Positions 34,085 to 48,100 of a stretch of DNA of 64,000 bases are shown piece after piece; position 1 is the stretch's first letter; each line of letters starts with the position of its first letter. The notes below the pieces were generated by a model. It had not been told where the DNA came from. It saw only the letters and a program-made list of their open reading frames with translations, and searched no databases. The DNA comes from Papilionanthe hookeriana x Papilionanthe teres (taxonomy: Eukaryota; Streptophyta; Magnoliopsida; Asparagales; Orchidaceae). A program made the translations under genes and the position numbers. The stretch covers positions 78,433,452-78,497,451 of the forward strand of contig CM040424.1 in the NCBI GenBank assembly GCA_022702705.1, read 5' to 3'.

Positions 34085-37000
34085 AAAAATAAAAAACTGG
34101 GTCTTTTTTCCAAAAAAAGAAAAACATACAACTCACACGACAACCACACAAAACACACTAATTGTCTAACGCAAAAACAGAATTTAAGAAAACGAGGACA
34201 ACATTAGAAACTTTAGGTTTTTGCAAATGAGATCCAAATTTAATAAGCCAATCAGCCACCAAGTTGTCTTCACGCCTTGTATAAGTCCAAATAACATTCA
34301 TTCCAGCAATCAAAGCTTTAATCTTTCTAACCTGTAAAACAATACTCCAATGACAAGTATAGTTTAAAGAAAAAATATTTCAAATACTTAAAGAGTCAGT
34401 TTCTAAATAAATATTCATCTAACCCCTATGTCTAGCAATATAAAGAGCAAATATAAAGGCTTCCGCTTCAGCAATTAAAGGAGACAGAGCACAAAGTGGA
34501 GCAGCAAATTAGGTAATAACAATACCATTCCAGTCACGACATATACCACCAATACTAGCTTTCGAGTTATTCCAAGCAACATCTGTATTGATTTTTATAA
34601 AAGGAGCAGGCGGTTTGCTCCAAGAAACAGTGCTATAAGATCTATTTGTAAAACTCAAACGAAGGTTGAGGTTATTAGCTATAACAATAACATAAATATT
34701 ACTAGTAGGCTTAATGTCATAAACCGATAAACATTTACAGATATAAGAAGAAATTTGTCCATTCACCTGAAAAGAATTTATATTAATACCATTGAACTTA
34801 ACATTATTACGAGTAATCCAAATAAACCACACAATAATAGAGAGAATAATACTAAGAAAGGAATGACGTTTATTGTTCCAGTCACTAAACATTTCTAAAA
34901 TAAAATTATAACCATGAAATGAATCTAACCGGCCACATAACACAAAAACCATATTCCAAATATCAAAAGCAAATTTGCAATTAATAAAAGGGTGCATAAT
35001 TGATTCTTCCGCATTCTTACATAAATAACATTTATAAACAATTCTTAAGCCTTTAAGCTTAAGAAGATCATCAATAGGAATGTAATTGTGTAAACGTCTC
35101 TATGTAAAAAAAAGAAATAGATGGCTTAAGCCATTTATTCTAAAGCCACGCAAGATCTAAGCCATCAGGAGCTAAGTCAATAGCAGCAAACGTTTTAGTA
35201 ATAGACTCACCAATCTTGCCTTTAATTTTAGGCATATCATATCTGACTTTAACTAAAGGAATGTTAGATATGAAAATAACATCACTTTGATTAACCACAT
35301 TCCTTAATTTAGGCAAATTCCAATCAAAATCCTCCCAGAAATCATTAACCTTAAGGTTAATATCATAAGGTCCACCGTAACTGCTAGCAAGAGGGTCCAT
35401 AATGGTCCAATCATCATACCAGAAAGATATATTACATAACCAATATCCCAACACACTAAACTTTCCACCAGATTAGAGACTTTCAACATCTCTTTCCATA
35501 TATAAGAATCAGTATTGGCGAAGTAATGGATAATGGATGTGAATTACCACAATACTTAGAGTAAGAAGAGAGGCCCAAATAGAGTTATTTTCTCTAAAAT
35601 GAAACAATAACTTCATAAAGTTGTATTTAATAGAATCAGTAATTCTACGAAAACCCAATCCACCATTAGAAATGGGCTTACAAAGTTTTTCCCAACTCTT
35701 CCAATGCAAACCTTTCTTACCACAGCCATCCCATAAAAAACTGTTAAATAAAACCTCTAACTTCTTAATAATAGTAAGAGGAACATTCATAACCTGAATA
35801 ATATATAAAGGAAAAGATGTAACAATATTTTTCAAAAGAGTAATATGCCCACCAAAAGACAAAAATTTATTCTCCCAAGAATGAATTCTCTTCCTAATTT
35901 AATCAACAAGATCAAGTAATAGAGAAATCCTTTTAGGATTCCCGTCCAAAATAAAACCAAGATATTTAATAGGTAAGGAAGCCGAATGACATGAAGTAAA
36001 ATCCTCAATCCAATTCAGCTTGATATTGGAAACAAACTTAGAACCATAAAAATAACATTTGGAATAATTGAAATGTAAGCCAGGGGCTTTTTGAAAATGA
36101 CAAATAAGCTTCCAAATTTTCTTAATAGTCCTTTTATTAGAATTAGTAAAAATAATCAGATCATCAGCATAACATAAATGAGAGATACTAATATTACCTT
36201 TATGCGCATAGTTAAGGGAAGGATTATCCTCATAAAGCTTATTAATACTCCTAGAAAAATAATCAAAAGCAAGAATAAACAGATAAGGAGAAAGTGGATC
36301 CCCTTGCTTAATGCCCTTACAAGCCATAAAATGCCCATTAGAATTATCATTAATAAGGAGAGAATAATAGTTATTATTAAGAATTCTGTAAACAAGTTTA
36401 CAGAATTGAATATTAAAACCATGAGCCTTTAACACATGAATTAAAAACTCTCACCTGAAAGAATCAAAAGCTTTCTTAATATCCATTTGAAAATAACATT
36501 TCCATCTCTTTTACTTTTGTCAATATCAAACAAAAGTTCCTGCACAGTAAGAGCATGATTACTAATATTCCTACCTTTAAGAAAGGCAGTTTGATTCAGA
36601 GAAATAACCTTTCCTAAGACATTCGAATTCTTTTAACAATAATCTTAGAAATGATTTTAGAAATAACGAGTATTAATACCGATAGGCCTAAAAGAATTCC
36701 AAGTATTAACATCATGCTCTTTAGGAATTAAAACAATATTAGAACTTTTAAAAAATTTAGGTAAATCAATGCCACGAAAAAAGTCCTGAATAGTACCAAC
36801 AAACTCAGTTTTAATAATATCCCAACAGTGCTTGTAAAATTCAACAGTAAAGCCATTAGGACCAGCATCCTTACCATCATCCATACTATCAACCACGTTC
36901 TTAATCTCCATAGAAGAAGACACATAAGAGAAATTCATAAGATGTAAATTCTCAGATTGAGGAAACACATCCAAATTAATCATATCAAGAGGACTATTAT

Positions 37001-38190
37001 CATTAGAGAATAAAGTAGAGAAATAATTGACACCATCATTAATAATATCATCCTCATTAGTTAAAACATTACCATGAAGAAATCTGATAGCCGAGATAAA
37101 ATTTCTATTTCTTCTATTCTTAATTCAAGCATGGAAAAAGGAGGTATTTCTATCACCGTCCATAAAAATACTTCTAGAAGCCTTCTGAGCATAAAAGCTC
37201 TCTTCAATATTAATGGCATTAGTAAGATATTTCGAGCTTCGAGTAAAAAGATCAATGTTAATAATATTATGATGATAAAGAACCTCCAGATCTTTAACTC
37301 TAATCTCAGCCTCATTAACCATTTTATTGATATTGCCAAAGACAGACCAATTCCAAGATCTTAACTTGTTAGCAAGATGCTTATGCATATACCAAAGATT
37401 CTGCCCAAAATTGGGAGCCATATAAACAGTATTATTAAAAATTCAGTTCTCTCTAACATAATAAAAAAAATTAGGGTGTTGAATCCAAACATTAAGAAAA
37501 CTGAAATGATACATTTTTTTATACAACTTATTAACAATCTTTAACAAAATAGGAGTGTGATCAGAAGCATTAAATGCAAGATGCAAAACTTCAAAATTAA
37601 TAAACCTATTACACCAATTAGAGTTAGCAAAAAATCTATCAAGTCTTTCAAAAACACTACCCCTATGCCAGGTAAAAGAATTACCAGAAAACCCTAAATC
37701 AAAAAGCTCAGCCTCAAGAATAGCATTATTGAAATTAGAAATAAGATTAATATTAGGGGAGAGACCACCTTTCTTCTCATTTACAGCAGCAATAATATTA
37801 AAATCACCACCAACAAGCCAAGGAACACTCATAGGACCAATGGAATTAAGTAAATTCCATAAAATCTGTCTATCATGCTTAGTACAACCAAAGCATAAAC
37901 AATAGAAAAATGAAAAGAAATATCTAAGTAAGAAATATAAACATGAAGCAATTGAGCATGATTAATAATCACATCAACCTTAATAAAGTCTTTCCAAATA
38001 AACCATATTTTGTTGTTAACATTAGCAATTAACAGAAAATTCCCAATTTTTCTGACATATTTTAAATTATTGGAAGAATTAACTAAAGGCTCCAGAATAC
38101 CAAAGAAATGAAGATGGTAAATTCTGATCAAATTTTTGAGTCTATTAGAGACATCCAATTTGGCAATGCCTCTAATATTCCAAAACTAAA
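34085..38190 (-). pseudogene. LINE ORF2, copy 2, broken
   Basis: Same domain order as copy 1. The endonuclease region is better preserved (GNSFTWHRGSVFERLDRFF and WLVGGDFNIIAAVNEKKGG in one frame at 37832-37443). The RT YADD lies in the frame 36435-35899, but the RT N-terminal part is in another frame (36983-36657). RNase H is open at 34997-34509 up to a stop after DWNGIVIT. Confidence 0.85.
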
Positions 38191-38193
38191 GTA

Positions 38194-39597
38194 TTAAAAT
38201 TCATCATCTGTATCTTTCCTACCTCTAGTAATTCTAGAAGTAGAAGTTACCTCATTCAAATCATTCTTACCAGTCATATGATCAACCACCGCATCAATAT
38301 TAATATAGCTCAACTCCTTGCTTCCTCTAAATTTCGTCCTTCTTGAAGATTTTTGAACCAACCAGTCTTCTTCAAGTTCAGACCTGTTCAGAGTATTAAC
38401 TTCTACATCCATATTATCAGAAATCATGTCACTAATAATATCTTTCCTTTTATTGGTAATAGCTATATCAACATTTTCAACTGCCTTACCAATAATCAGA
38501 TCAATCAATAAATTAGATTGATTATTATTAGAGGGAATAATATCATTAGGAACAACCATATTCTCAATAACAACATTTAAATCATCTCTATTTTGTTCAG
38601 CATTCATATGTGAAACAACTTGAGGTAAATCTTTAGGGGAAGAAATATGAACATCATTATCAACCTTATTCGGAATAACAATCACATTAGAATCTGCAAG
38701 ATTTAAAGATTTTGCAGAATTATTAATATTTTCATGCAAGAAAAAAGGTTGCTGATTACTTTCTTTATTATGAACAACAATATCTTTACTAGGATTTTTA
38801 AAATGTTTATTTTTCAACTGTGAATGCGCAATATAACAATTATTAAAATTATGGCCAAACATGCAGCATTTATCGTAACGATCGGAGGAATATACTCCAT
38901 TTCAACAGATTGCCAGTATCTAGAACCTGAATCCTCCAACCAAATAGAATCACAAAAGGGAGCTGTAACATCTCTTTCAATAAGTATACGAGCATTAGAT
39001 GGACGGTTATAATTAATAGATGTCATATCTATTTTCATTGGTGAGCCAAAAATCTTACCCAAAGAATATAAAACCTTCTTGTTATAGAATTGTAATTTTA
39101 ACCCGGAAAACGAAACCGAGATAGAACAATCGGAGGTTCTTCCTTTCGGGTTAAAATCAACCATCCATTTAAGAAGCTTCATATAAACTTTTTCAATTAG
39201 AACAACCTTTTCCGAAAATAACTGTGTGTAATCCGACTCATTTTCAAGTTTTATCATAAGATTTCTACCATCTATAAGACCAACGTTCCATTTGCCTAAA
39301 AGTTTGAGATCGGTAAAATACCTTCTTATAATTTCCATCCTTGGATGAGCATAGGTAAACTTACCGATCAAAGTGTACATTAAAGGTTCCGCAAGAAGAG
39401 CAGTATCTTCTTCATTGAATATTAAAGCCGGTTTACCATTTTTCTTTGAAGTTTTTTTCAACAAACCATCAGGTCCATCTTCTCCAAAGCGATCTCTAAA
39501 AAAAATAGGAAATAAACAGACATTGTTAGAAGAAGTAGCTGAATCAATATTACCCTTAAGGGCTTCAAGAAAGAAGGCCGATTGAGAAGATCGGTCA
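38194..39597 (-). pseudogene. LINE ORF1, copy 2, frameshifted
   Basis: Homologous to the open copy at 27104-28507. A missing A near 39571 shifts the start, and a rearranged string at 38872-38886 breaks the frame inside the zinc knuckle. Both halves are otherwise well preserved. Confidence 0.85.
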
Positions 39598-40587
39598 TTC
39601 TCCGAAGTAAACCCGTCGATTTGAAAGAAAACAGGAGAAGAAAAAGAGGAAAAGCAGAGGAAGGTATCCGATCTCCAAGCGCCACAAGACGAAGAAAAAA
39701 CCCTAGCGAGCACGAATAACCCTTTCCGTCGTCTCGACTCCCAAAGAAACGCACTCAACTTTGGCTCCTTACCAAAAGACAAGCCTCTTCGATATCTCTC
39801 ATCATGTAATTTTAGAAAACATTACAAGATCAATTAAGCCACCAAAAATATCACAACATAACAAATACCGTAAGATATAGCTCAACGTTATATGTTATTA
39901 TTCTAATACTTATTTTCATTAATGTTGCTATGATGTCCCTCTATATAAAGTAAAAATTATTTACAAATATAAATTGTACATGTTTAATCCCATTATATGT
40001 GCATTTATATTTACACACTCTCTCGTGCCAACTGCATACAAGTGTGGCATCAGTGAGTGCACGCTGTTGTTTGTATCAGTCATTTTTTCAGAAACAGCTG
40101 CAAATCAGCTGGTGAAAATTTTCCACCAGCTGAAACCAAACAATCATCCAACTTATTCGGATCTAGGTCCAGAGTCCGGACAAAATTTTTTTTGTATTGT
40201 GTAAATATTTTCTTCTATTCTTGACTGTTCTTAACTAGGTGACCTTTGTTAGGTGCAAATTAAACTACAATAATATAATAACACAATTTTAAAAATAACT
40301 TCACTACGTACGATTGTGTGTGTATATATTTATCTCTCCCTCTTCTCATCCATATTTAGTTAAAAAAAAATCAAAATTAATAAGCACATCTAACCCCAAA
40401 CATATTATATAATCAATTAACTAATAATTAAAATTATCAGCACTAGCAGAGAAAATGAAAACCAACGTAATGGGGGCGGCAAGCTCTGCTCCATCAATTT
40501 ACTAATTCAGAAAGCAAATGCACGCAGAGTTCGTCGTCCCCCTCAATTCTTATCAGCAGATTGAATCACTCTCTCTCGCTCTCTCTG

Positions 40588-40597
40588 TATAAATATA
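40588..40597 (+). promoter_or_regulatory. TATA box of chitinase copy 3
   Basis: TATAAATATA, 50 nt before the ATG. Confidence 0.65.
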
Positions 40598-40646
40598 AAT
40601 GACAATCTTGATCTGCAGTTCACAATAACAGGCTTCACCGAAGAAA

Positions 40647-41524
40647 ATGAAGCCATTTTTCTCCGTCCTGCTAATCACCAGCGCCCTTTTCGCCGCCTCC
40701 CATGCCGGCGACATAGCCGTCTACTGGGGTCAATCCGACGACGAAGGATCCTCTCCGAGGCCTGCTCCACTAAAAACTACGCCTTTGCCATCATCTCCTT
40801 CCTCTGCGTCTTCGGCAACGGCCAGACACCCGTCCTCAACCTCGCCGGTCACTGCGACCCCTCCTCCGGCGGCTGCACCGGCCTATCCGACGACATCCAC
40901 TCCTGCCAATCCAAGGGAGTGAAAGTCCTCCTCTCCATTGGCGGCGGCGCTGGATCCTACCTCCTCACCTCCCAACACGACGCTCGCCAGGTGGCTGACT
41001 ATATCTGGAACAACTACTTAGGCGGCCACTCCTCGTCCAGACCGCTCGGCAACGCGGTGCTGGACGGAGTGGACTTCGACATTGAGGGAGGCAGCCCGGA
41101 CCACTACGACGACCTCGCCAAATACCTTTCCTCCTACAGCAAACAGGGGAAAAGGTGCACCTAACGGCGGCGCCGCAATGCCCTTATCCGGATGCATGGG
41201 TTGGCAAAGCGCTCGACACAGGTCTCTTTGACTACGTTTGGGTTCAGTTCTACAACAACCCCCTTGTCAGTTTTCGGAAAATCATCCAAAAATCTCGACG
41301 ATGCTTGGAACCAGGTGGACGAAGGGGATTCACGCGAGCGGTTCTTTTTGGGCTTGCCGGCGGCGCCCGATGCCGCCGGAAGCGGGTTCATTCGGCCGCA
41401 TGAGCTGACATCTCAGGTGCTTCCGACACTGAAGGCGTCGAGCAACTACGGTGGGGTGATGCTGTGGTCAAGGTATTATGATATGAAGACCGGCTACAGC
41501 CGCGCCATTCGTTCCTCCGTTTGA
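40647..41524 (+). pseudogene. Class III chitinase (GH18), copy 3, multiply frameshifted
   Basis: Signal peptide and GDIAVYWGQSDDEGS are as in copy 2; then a missing C (ggatcc for ggatccc at 40747-40752) shifts the frame. The catalytic segment KVLLSIGGGAGSY...DGVDFDIEGG is open at 40919-41164, followed by an A loss near 41150, C5 and A5 runs at 41260-41295, a G gain near 41315 and a rearranged gcgagcgg near 41335. It ends normally at KTGYSRAIRSSV. All indels are in homopolymers or CAG contexts. The 5' part resembles copy 2 and the part after about 41005 resembles copy 1, so the gene is a mosaic. Confidence 0.8.
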
Positions 41525-42260
41525 GATCGTACATACATACCCACAAAATATAAAGTATTTGCAATGTTTGTGTATGGTTTGCTTGTGAATGTTCTCTTTT
41601 ATCTCGAAAAATATTACATCTCGAGTTAAGTCTGAACAACGGACGCGATATATTAGGAGTGGACGGGAAAAAAATTTTTTGTGTATCGCATCTGTTGTTC
41701 GGACGTCGTTTGTTTCAGGACTATGGACTTAATATTTACTCTTTTCTCTCAGGGTGACATGTGTATGGATTAGTTAGTGTGTGAAGGGTCAGAATGTATT
41801 TTATTATTGTATATTATTATATGCATGTTATATAATAGTGTACAGTAATGTTATATATATAGAGTCTGGATACAATATTCTCTTATTTTGCTGCTTCAGT
41901 GCTTGCTTCCATCGTGCTTGACACAATTTGGAATATGTATAAAATTGATTTGCTTTAGATGTTTTAATTCTTTTATGAGATACTCACCTGTAGCTTCAAC
42001 AAATGATAATATTCTTAATCACGCAAACACATTAGAAAAACCAGAACTTACAAAAAGTAAGGCAAAATTAAAATATTGAAGGGTTTGGAACTTTTATATC
42101 ATCAAGAAAAATTATAAAATATTATAAATATAATGATTAAATTAAAATATATTTAATATTAAATTATTATTAAGTATTTATGTTTATAATTCATTGATTT
42201 TTCCCGTTACTATTAAAAAAAGATTCTGTTAGTGACAACCTCAATGTGCAACTTACACAT
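41525..42260 (+). other. Chitinase copy 3 3' flank
   Basis: Homologous to the 3' flanks of copies 1 and 2; no further gene seen. Confidence 0.5.
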
Positions 42261-43590
42261 TGTTATGAAAAAAATAATGAAAAGAGATACAAGTTGTGGC
42301 ATATATAAGAAATAGAACGATCGATGACGAAGCGAAAAATAAGAACAAGAGAATTCACACAATAAAGAAACACACAGATTTACGTCGTTCGACAAATTGT
42401 TTGTGTTTACAAAGTTGCAGAGAATTTTAATTCTTGGGGAATTTACACTGTCGATCATGTCGACTTACAGGAAAGCGGTATCTCTTTTCTCTTTTTCACT
42501 TCTCCTCGATATCCACACATAAGAAGAAGAAGAAGAAAAACGGGGGAAACACCTTAATTCACGGACAAAAGAAAACCAATTTCTCTTTTGCCACATGCCA
42601 CCAAGGAAGAACCCGCCAAAGCCACGACAAGAAAAGGGAACACCAAGCGAAGCACCGTACTTGCAATTCCCTCTGCCTTAGACACATGCGATACTTTTCA
42701 CGCCAAAAGAAAAAGAGAGGGGGAGAGTAGTCACCTTTTTCCTTTTTAATTTATACATAATTCGTAACTCTTTTTGCATCAATTGAAAGATGGTGGGAGT
42801 GATTATTTGAGAAGATGTGTGACTCTCTAAAGCTAACAAACGATTAATTGTTGTCTTAATTACTAGTAAATCGAGCTCCACATACATACAAATCTACCAC
42901 TTAAAGACTGATACACATGTTACAACGTTTTTTCTTTCTCAAACTGATTTCATCCACTGGCGGCGTCGCCCTTTCCTTCAAATGTAATATCATCCACCTC
43001 TGAAACTCAAAGTCCCAGTCTTCATACTAGAGTGCCAGTGAAGTCGAGCACAACTTCAACTTCTCGAGTGTAAGAACCTCGCCGACATACCAACATTAAC
43101 ATAGACTTATACATTTAAGTTTTTTTCGAGTTACTCATGTATCGGCTTACAACTCCCACAACAAGGGCAATATCACGTATCTCGTCGAAAGTCTTTTTCA
43201 ACAAGTCTAGCCTTGTACCTCTTACTCGCCATTATGCTCGATTTTCACCCGTCACATCCACTCGTTGTGTAATGTCTTATTCCCAGTGAAAGATTCGTCG
43301 GCTCCTATGTCCGATTTTCGAGCAGATAATCCGTCTCATCCTTCATGGCAAGCTCTCACTTGCTCAAAATTTTATCTTGCAAGATTTCTCCATAACTCTG
43401 AGGTTCTTCACCATCTGTCAACAGAATATAGTTAAAGTTGGAGAGTAATGCTGTGGAGAACGTCTAGTTTTTTCTAACCTGCGAACTGCAACTATAGGGG
43501 TGGACAACTCGGAAACTGACTGCGGAACAATAGGAATGGGTGCCCCGGACTCACTCTCCTTGTCACTTGCATCTCTCGCCCTACTATATG
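42261..43590 (-). mobile_element. Ty1/copia remnant, unit 3
   Basis: LTR-like segment 42924-42261 and a pol fragment to about 43590, more altered than in unit 2, with many CTG/CAG positions read as TCG/CGA. Confidence 0.65.
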
Positions 43591-43639
43591 ACCTCTAGTA
43601 GATCATCAAACCTTATTGTAGGCCATTAAAGAGTTTCTT

Positions 43640-44999
43640 CGTTGGGTTTAATTTAATTTAATATAATATATATGGTTTTATAAAATATTATTTTAGTTTG
43701 AAAAATATGAAATCAAATTGATTTCATATATGCGATAGTTTAAATAAACGAGCACAATATTACAAGTTATACATCTATCCTGAAGAATGGATACATTACT
43801 TGGTAATGAGACTCATTTAAATAAAATAAATAATCCAGAACATCCGTTTTAGTCTGCAAACCATTTATGTTGACCACAAGTTCTCCTATCTAATATAAGA
43901 GATTAGATGAAGTTTATATCACCAAGGTTTTTAAAGTTTCGTATAAGGACAAACCCTTATAGTTAATAATATCTTAAATGACCGAAGTCATCAAAAAGAA
44001 AACTCTCGATATAGATCAGGAAACAATGCCTTCGTGAATTTAAAGGGTAGGATTTTCAAGGTCGAACATAGAAAATATCAAATGGAAAGGTGTAAATGTG
44101 AGCAGTTATTGCAGAATCCAATGGAAGAAAGCTAGAAGATGTCACAGATCCTAAGGAGAACCTCGGTGGTTTCCCAGACTACCATATAGTTTGGCTTTAA
44201 TTTTTTAAAAAAATATTTAATATTTCATCACGAAAATTTTTATTATTAAGAATTACATGAGTATAATATCGATCATGCAGATAGCCTAGAAGATAAGAGG
44301 TTTTGTGTCGTACCGAATAACTACCTCAAAGTCCTAATATGAGTTAGAGCTTATATTACATGGTATGCAAAAGCCTAGAAGATAAGTTGAGGGTTTATGT
44401 CGTGCTAGATGAACTACCTTGAAGTTTTATGGCTTGCTTTTTATTTCTAAGAATGTTTGTTCTTGTAGATCTCTTTGTTCTCTCGAAGATGTTCTTCTGC
44501 ATGCCTCATCGTGTTGCCCATGGTGTTTGCTCTAAGCTCCTCATTGTAGCAAGTTTAAGTTTAGAAGTGTCAAATTGAGGTTGAAAGAAGTATCAGGTTT
44601 AGAGTTCAAGTTTTTGCGTAGTTGTCACAATTATTTAAATGTTATATTAGGGGGGAATTTAAGTTAATTAGAGCGACACCGATTAGGATCTCATGGTACC
44701 CTCATTCCGACACAGTTATTTTCTTCTAATTCACTTAGTCTAAATGAATTTACCAAACTTAAATAAATGAATTCAATACGTTCATCCAGTCCGGGGAAAA
44801 TCTTGTTAGCAGCCATAGGTTGCCTCATCTGAGGGATTCTCGATCACCTAAAAAAACGTATTAATTTAGTTTCAATTGTCTTTGTTTTGTTTTTTTTTGT
44901 AATTAATTTTAGAGTTGTCTTATTTTTTTGTTGTGTGACTTTTTTTTGTTTTTGTTTTGATTTAGCATGCAGGTTGGCATGATTTTTAGCATTCTCGAG
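43640..44999. repeat. Diverged R1-R2 repeat copy, unit 3
   Basis: Nearly identical to 21440-22811 and 32545-33920. Confidence 0.7.
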
Positions 45000-45113
45000 G
45001 CCTCTTCGATATATATATATATATATATATATTATAAAAGAGCGCATAAGGCTCAATTTTATTGCTCAAATAAAAAAATACAAAACCGGGAAAAATGTCC
45101 CAACACACACACA

Positions 45114-48100
45114 CTACAAAACCACAAAAAAATAAAAAACTAGGTCCTTTTTCCAAAAAAAAAAAAACATACAACTCACACGACAACCACACAAAACACA
45201 CTTATTGTCTAACGCAAAAATAGAATTTAAGAAAACAGGGACAACATTAGAAACTTTAGGTTTTTGCAAATGAGATCCAAATTTAACAAGCCAATCAGCC
45301 ACCAAGTTGTCTTCACGCCTTGTATGAGTCCAAATAACATTCATTCCAGCAATCAAAGCTTTAATCTTTATAACCTGTAAAACAATACTCCAATGACAGG
45401 TATAGTTTAAAGAAAAAAATATTTCAAATACTTAAAGAGTCAGTTTCTAAATAAATATTCAGCCAACCCCTATGTCTAGCAATATAAAGAGCAATTATTA
45501 AGGCTTCCGCTTCAGCAATTAAAGGAGACATAGCACAAAATGGAGCAGCAAACCAGGTAATACTAATACCATTCCAGTCACGACATATACCACCAATACT
45601 AGCTTTCGAGTTATTCCAAGCAGCATCTGTATTGATTTTTATAAAAGGAGCAGGCGGTTTGCTCCAAGAAACAGTGCTATAAGATCTATTTGTAAAACTC
45701 AAATGAAGGTTGAGGTTATTAGCTATAGCAATAACATAAATATTACTAGTAGGCTTAATGTCGTAAACCGATAAACATTTGCAGATATAAGAAGAAATTT
45801 GTCCATTCACCTGAAAAGAATTTATATTAATACCATTGAACTTAACATTATTACGAGTACTCCAAATAAACCACACAATAATAGAGAGAACTAAGAAAAG
45901 AATGACGTTTATTGTTCCAGTCACTAAACATTTCTAAAATAGAATTATAACCATGAAATGAATCTGACCGGCCACATAACACAAAAACCATATTCCAAAT
46001 ATCAAAAGCAAATTTGCAATTAATAAAAGTGTGCATAATTGATTCTTCCTCATTCTTACATAAATATCATTTATAAACAATTCTTAAGCCTTTAAGCTTA
46101 AGAAGATCATCAATAGGAATACAATTGTGTAAAAGTCTCCAGGTAAAAAAAGAAATAGATGGCTTAAGCCATTTATTCTAAAGCCACGTAAGATCTAAGC
46201 CATCAGGAGCTAAGTCAATAGCAGCAAACGTTTTAGTAATAGACTCACCAATCTTGCCTTTAATTTTAGACATATCATATATGACATTAAATAAAGGAAT
46301 GTTAGATATGAAAATAACATCACTTTGATTAACCACATTCCTTAATTTAGCCAAATTCCAATCAAAATCCTCCCAGAAATCATTAACCTTAAGGTTAATA
46401 TCATAAGGTCCACCATAACTGCTAGCAAGAGGGTCCATAATGGTCCAATCATCATACCGGAAAGATATATTACATAACCAATATCCCAACACACTAAACT
46501 TTCCACCAGATTAGAGACTTTCAACATCTCTTTCCATATATAAGAATCAGTATTGGCAGAAGTAATGGATAATGGATGTGAATTACCACAATACTTAGAA
46601 GTAAGAAGAGAGGCCCAAATAGAGTTATTTTCTCTAAAATGAAACAATAACTTCATAAAGTTGTATTTAATAGAATCAGTAATTCTACGAAAACCCAATC
46701 CACCATTAGAAATGGGCTTACAAAGTTTTTCCCAACTCTTCCAATGCAAACCTTTCTTACTACAGACCATCCCATAAAATCATTAAATAAAACCTCTAAC
46801 TTCTTAATAATAGTAAGAGGAACATTCATAACCTGAATAATGTATAAAGGAAAAGAATTAACAATGCTTTTCAAAAGAGTAATACGCCCGCCAAAAGACA
46901 AAAAATTATTCTCCCAAGAATGAATTCTCTTCCTAATCTAATCCACAAGACCAGTAAATAAAGAAATCCTTTTAGGATTCCTGTCCAAAATAAAACCAAG
47001 ATATTTAATAGATAAGGAAGCCGAATGACATGAAGTAAAATCCTCAATCCAATTCAGCATGATATTGGAAACAAACTTAGAACCATAAAAATAACATTTG
47101 GAATAATTGAAATGTAAGCCAGGGGCTTTTTGAAAATGACAAATAAGCTTCCAAATTTTCTTAATAGACCTTTTATTAGAATTAATAAAAATAATCAGAT
47201 CATCAGCATAACATAAATGAGAGATACTAATATTACCTTTATGCGCATAGTTAAGGGAAGGATTATCCTCATAAAGCTTATTAATACTCCTAGAAAAATA
47301 ATCAAAAGCAAGAATAAACAGATAAGGAGAAAGTGGATCCCCTTGCTTAATGCCCTTAGAAGCCATAAAATGCCCATTAGAATTATCATTAATGAGGAGA
47401 GAATAATAGTTATTATTAAGAATTCTGTGAACAAGTTTACAGAACTGAATATTAAAACCATGAGCCTTTAACACATGAATTAAAAACTCCCAACTGATAG
47501 AATCAAAAGCTTTCTTAATATCCATTTTGAAAATAACATTTCAATCTCTTTTACTTTTGTCAATATCAAACAAAAGTTCCTGCACAGTAAGAGCATGATC
47601 ACTAATATTCATACCTTTAAGAAAGACAGTTTGATTCAGAGAAATAATATTTCCTAAGACATTCTGAATTCTTTTAACAATAATCTTAGAAATGATTTTA
47701 GAAATAACAGTATTAATACTGATAGGCCTAAAAGAATTCCAAATATTAACATCATGCTCTTTAGGAATTAAAACAATATTAGAACTTTTAAAAAATTTAG
47801 GTAAATCAATGCCACGAAAAAAGTCCTGAATAGTACCAACAAACTCAGTTTTAATAATATCCCAACAATGCTTGTAAAATTCAACAGTAAAGCCATTAGG
47901 ACCAGCAACCTTACTATCATCCATACTATCAAGCACGTTCTTAATCTCCATAGAAGAAGACACATAAGTGAAATTCATAAGATGTAAATTCTCAGATTGA
48001 GGAAACACATCCAAATTAATCATATCAAGAGGACTATTATCATTAGAGAATAAAGTAGAGAAATAATTGACTCCATCATTAATAATATCATCCTCATTAG

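Larger units (their letters stand above)
28694..39782. repeat. Tandem array unit 2, 11.09 kb
   Basis: Same order of parts as unit 1 without the PIF element. It starts with the right-hand LINE target duplication of unit 1 and ends at the LINE 5' end before the duplication at 39783-39795. Confidence 0.9.
33934..39782 (-). mobile_element. L1-type LINE, array copy 2
   Basis: Flanked by GCCTCTTCGATAT at 33921-33933 and 39783-39795. Same structure as copy 1, with the (TA)n tail at 33930-33992. Confidence 0.9.
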
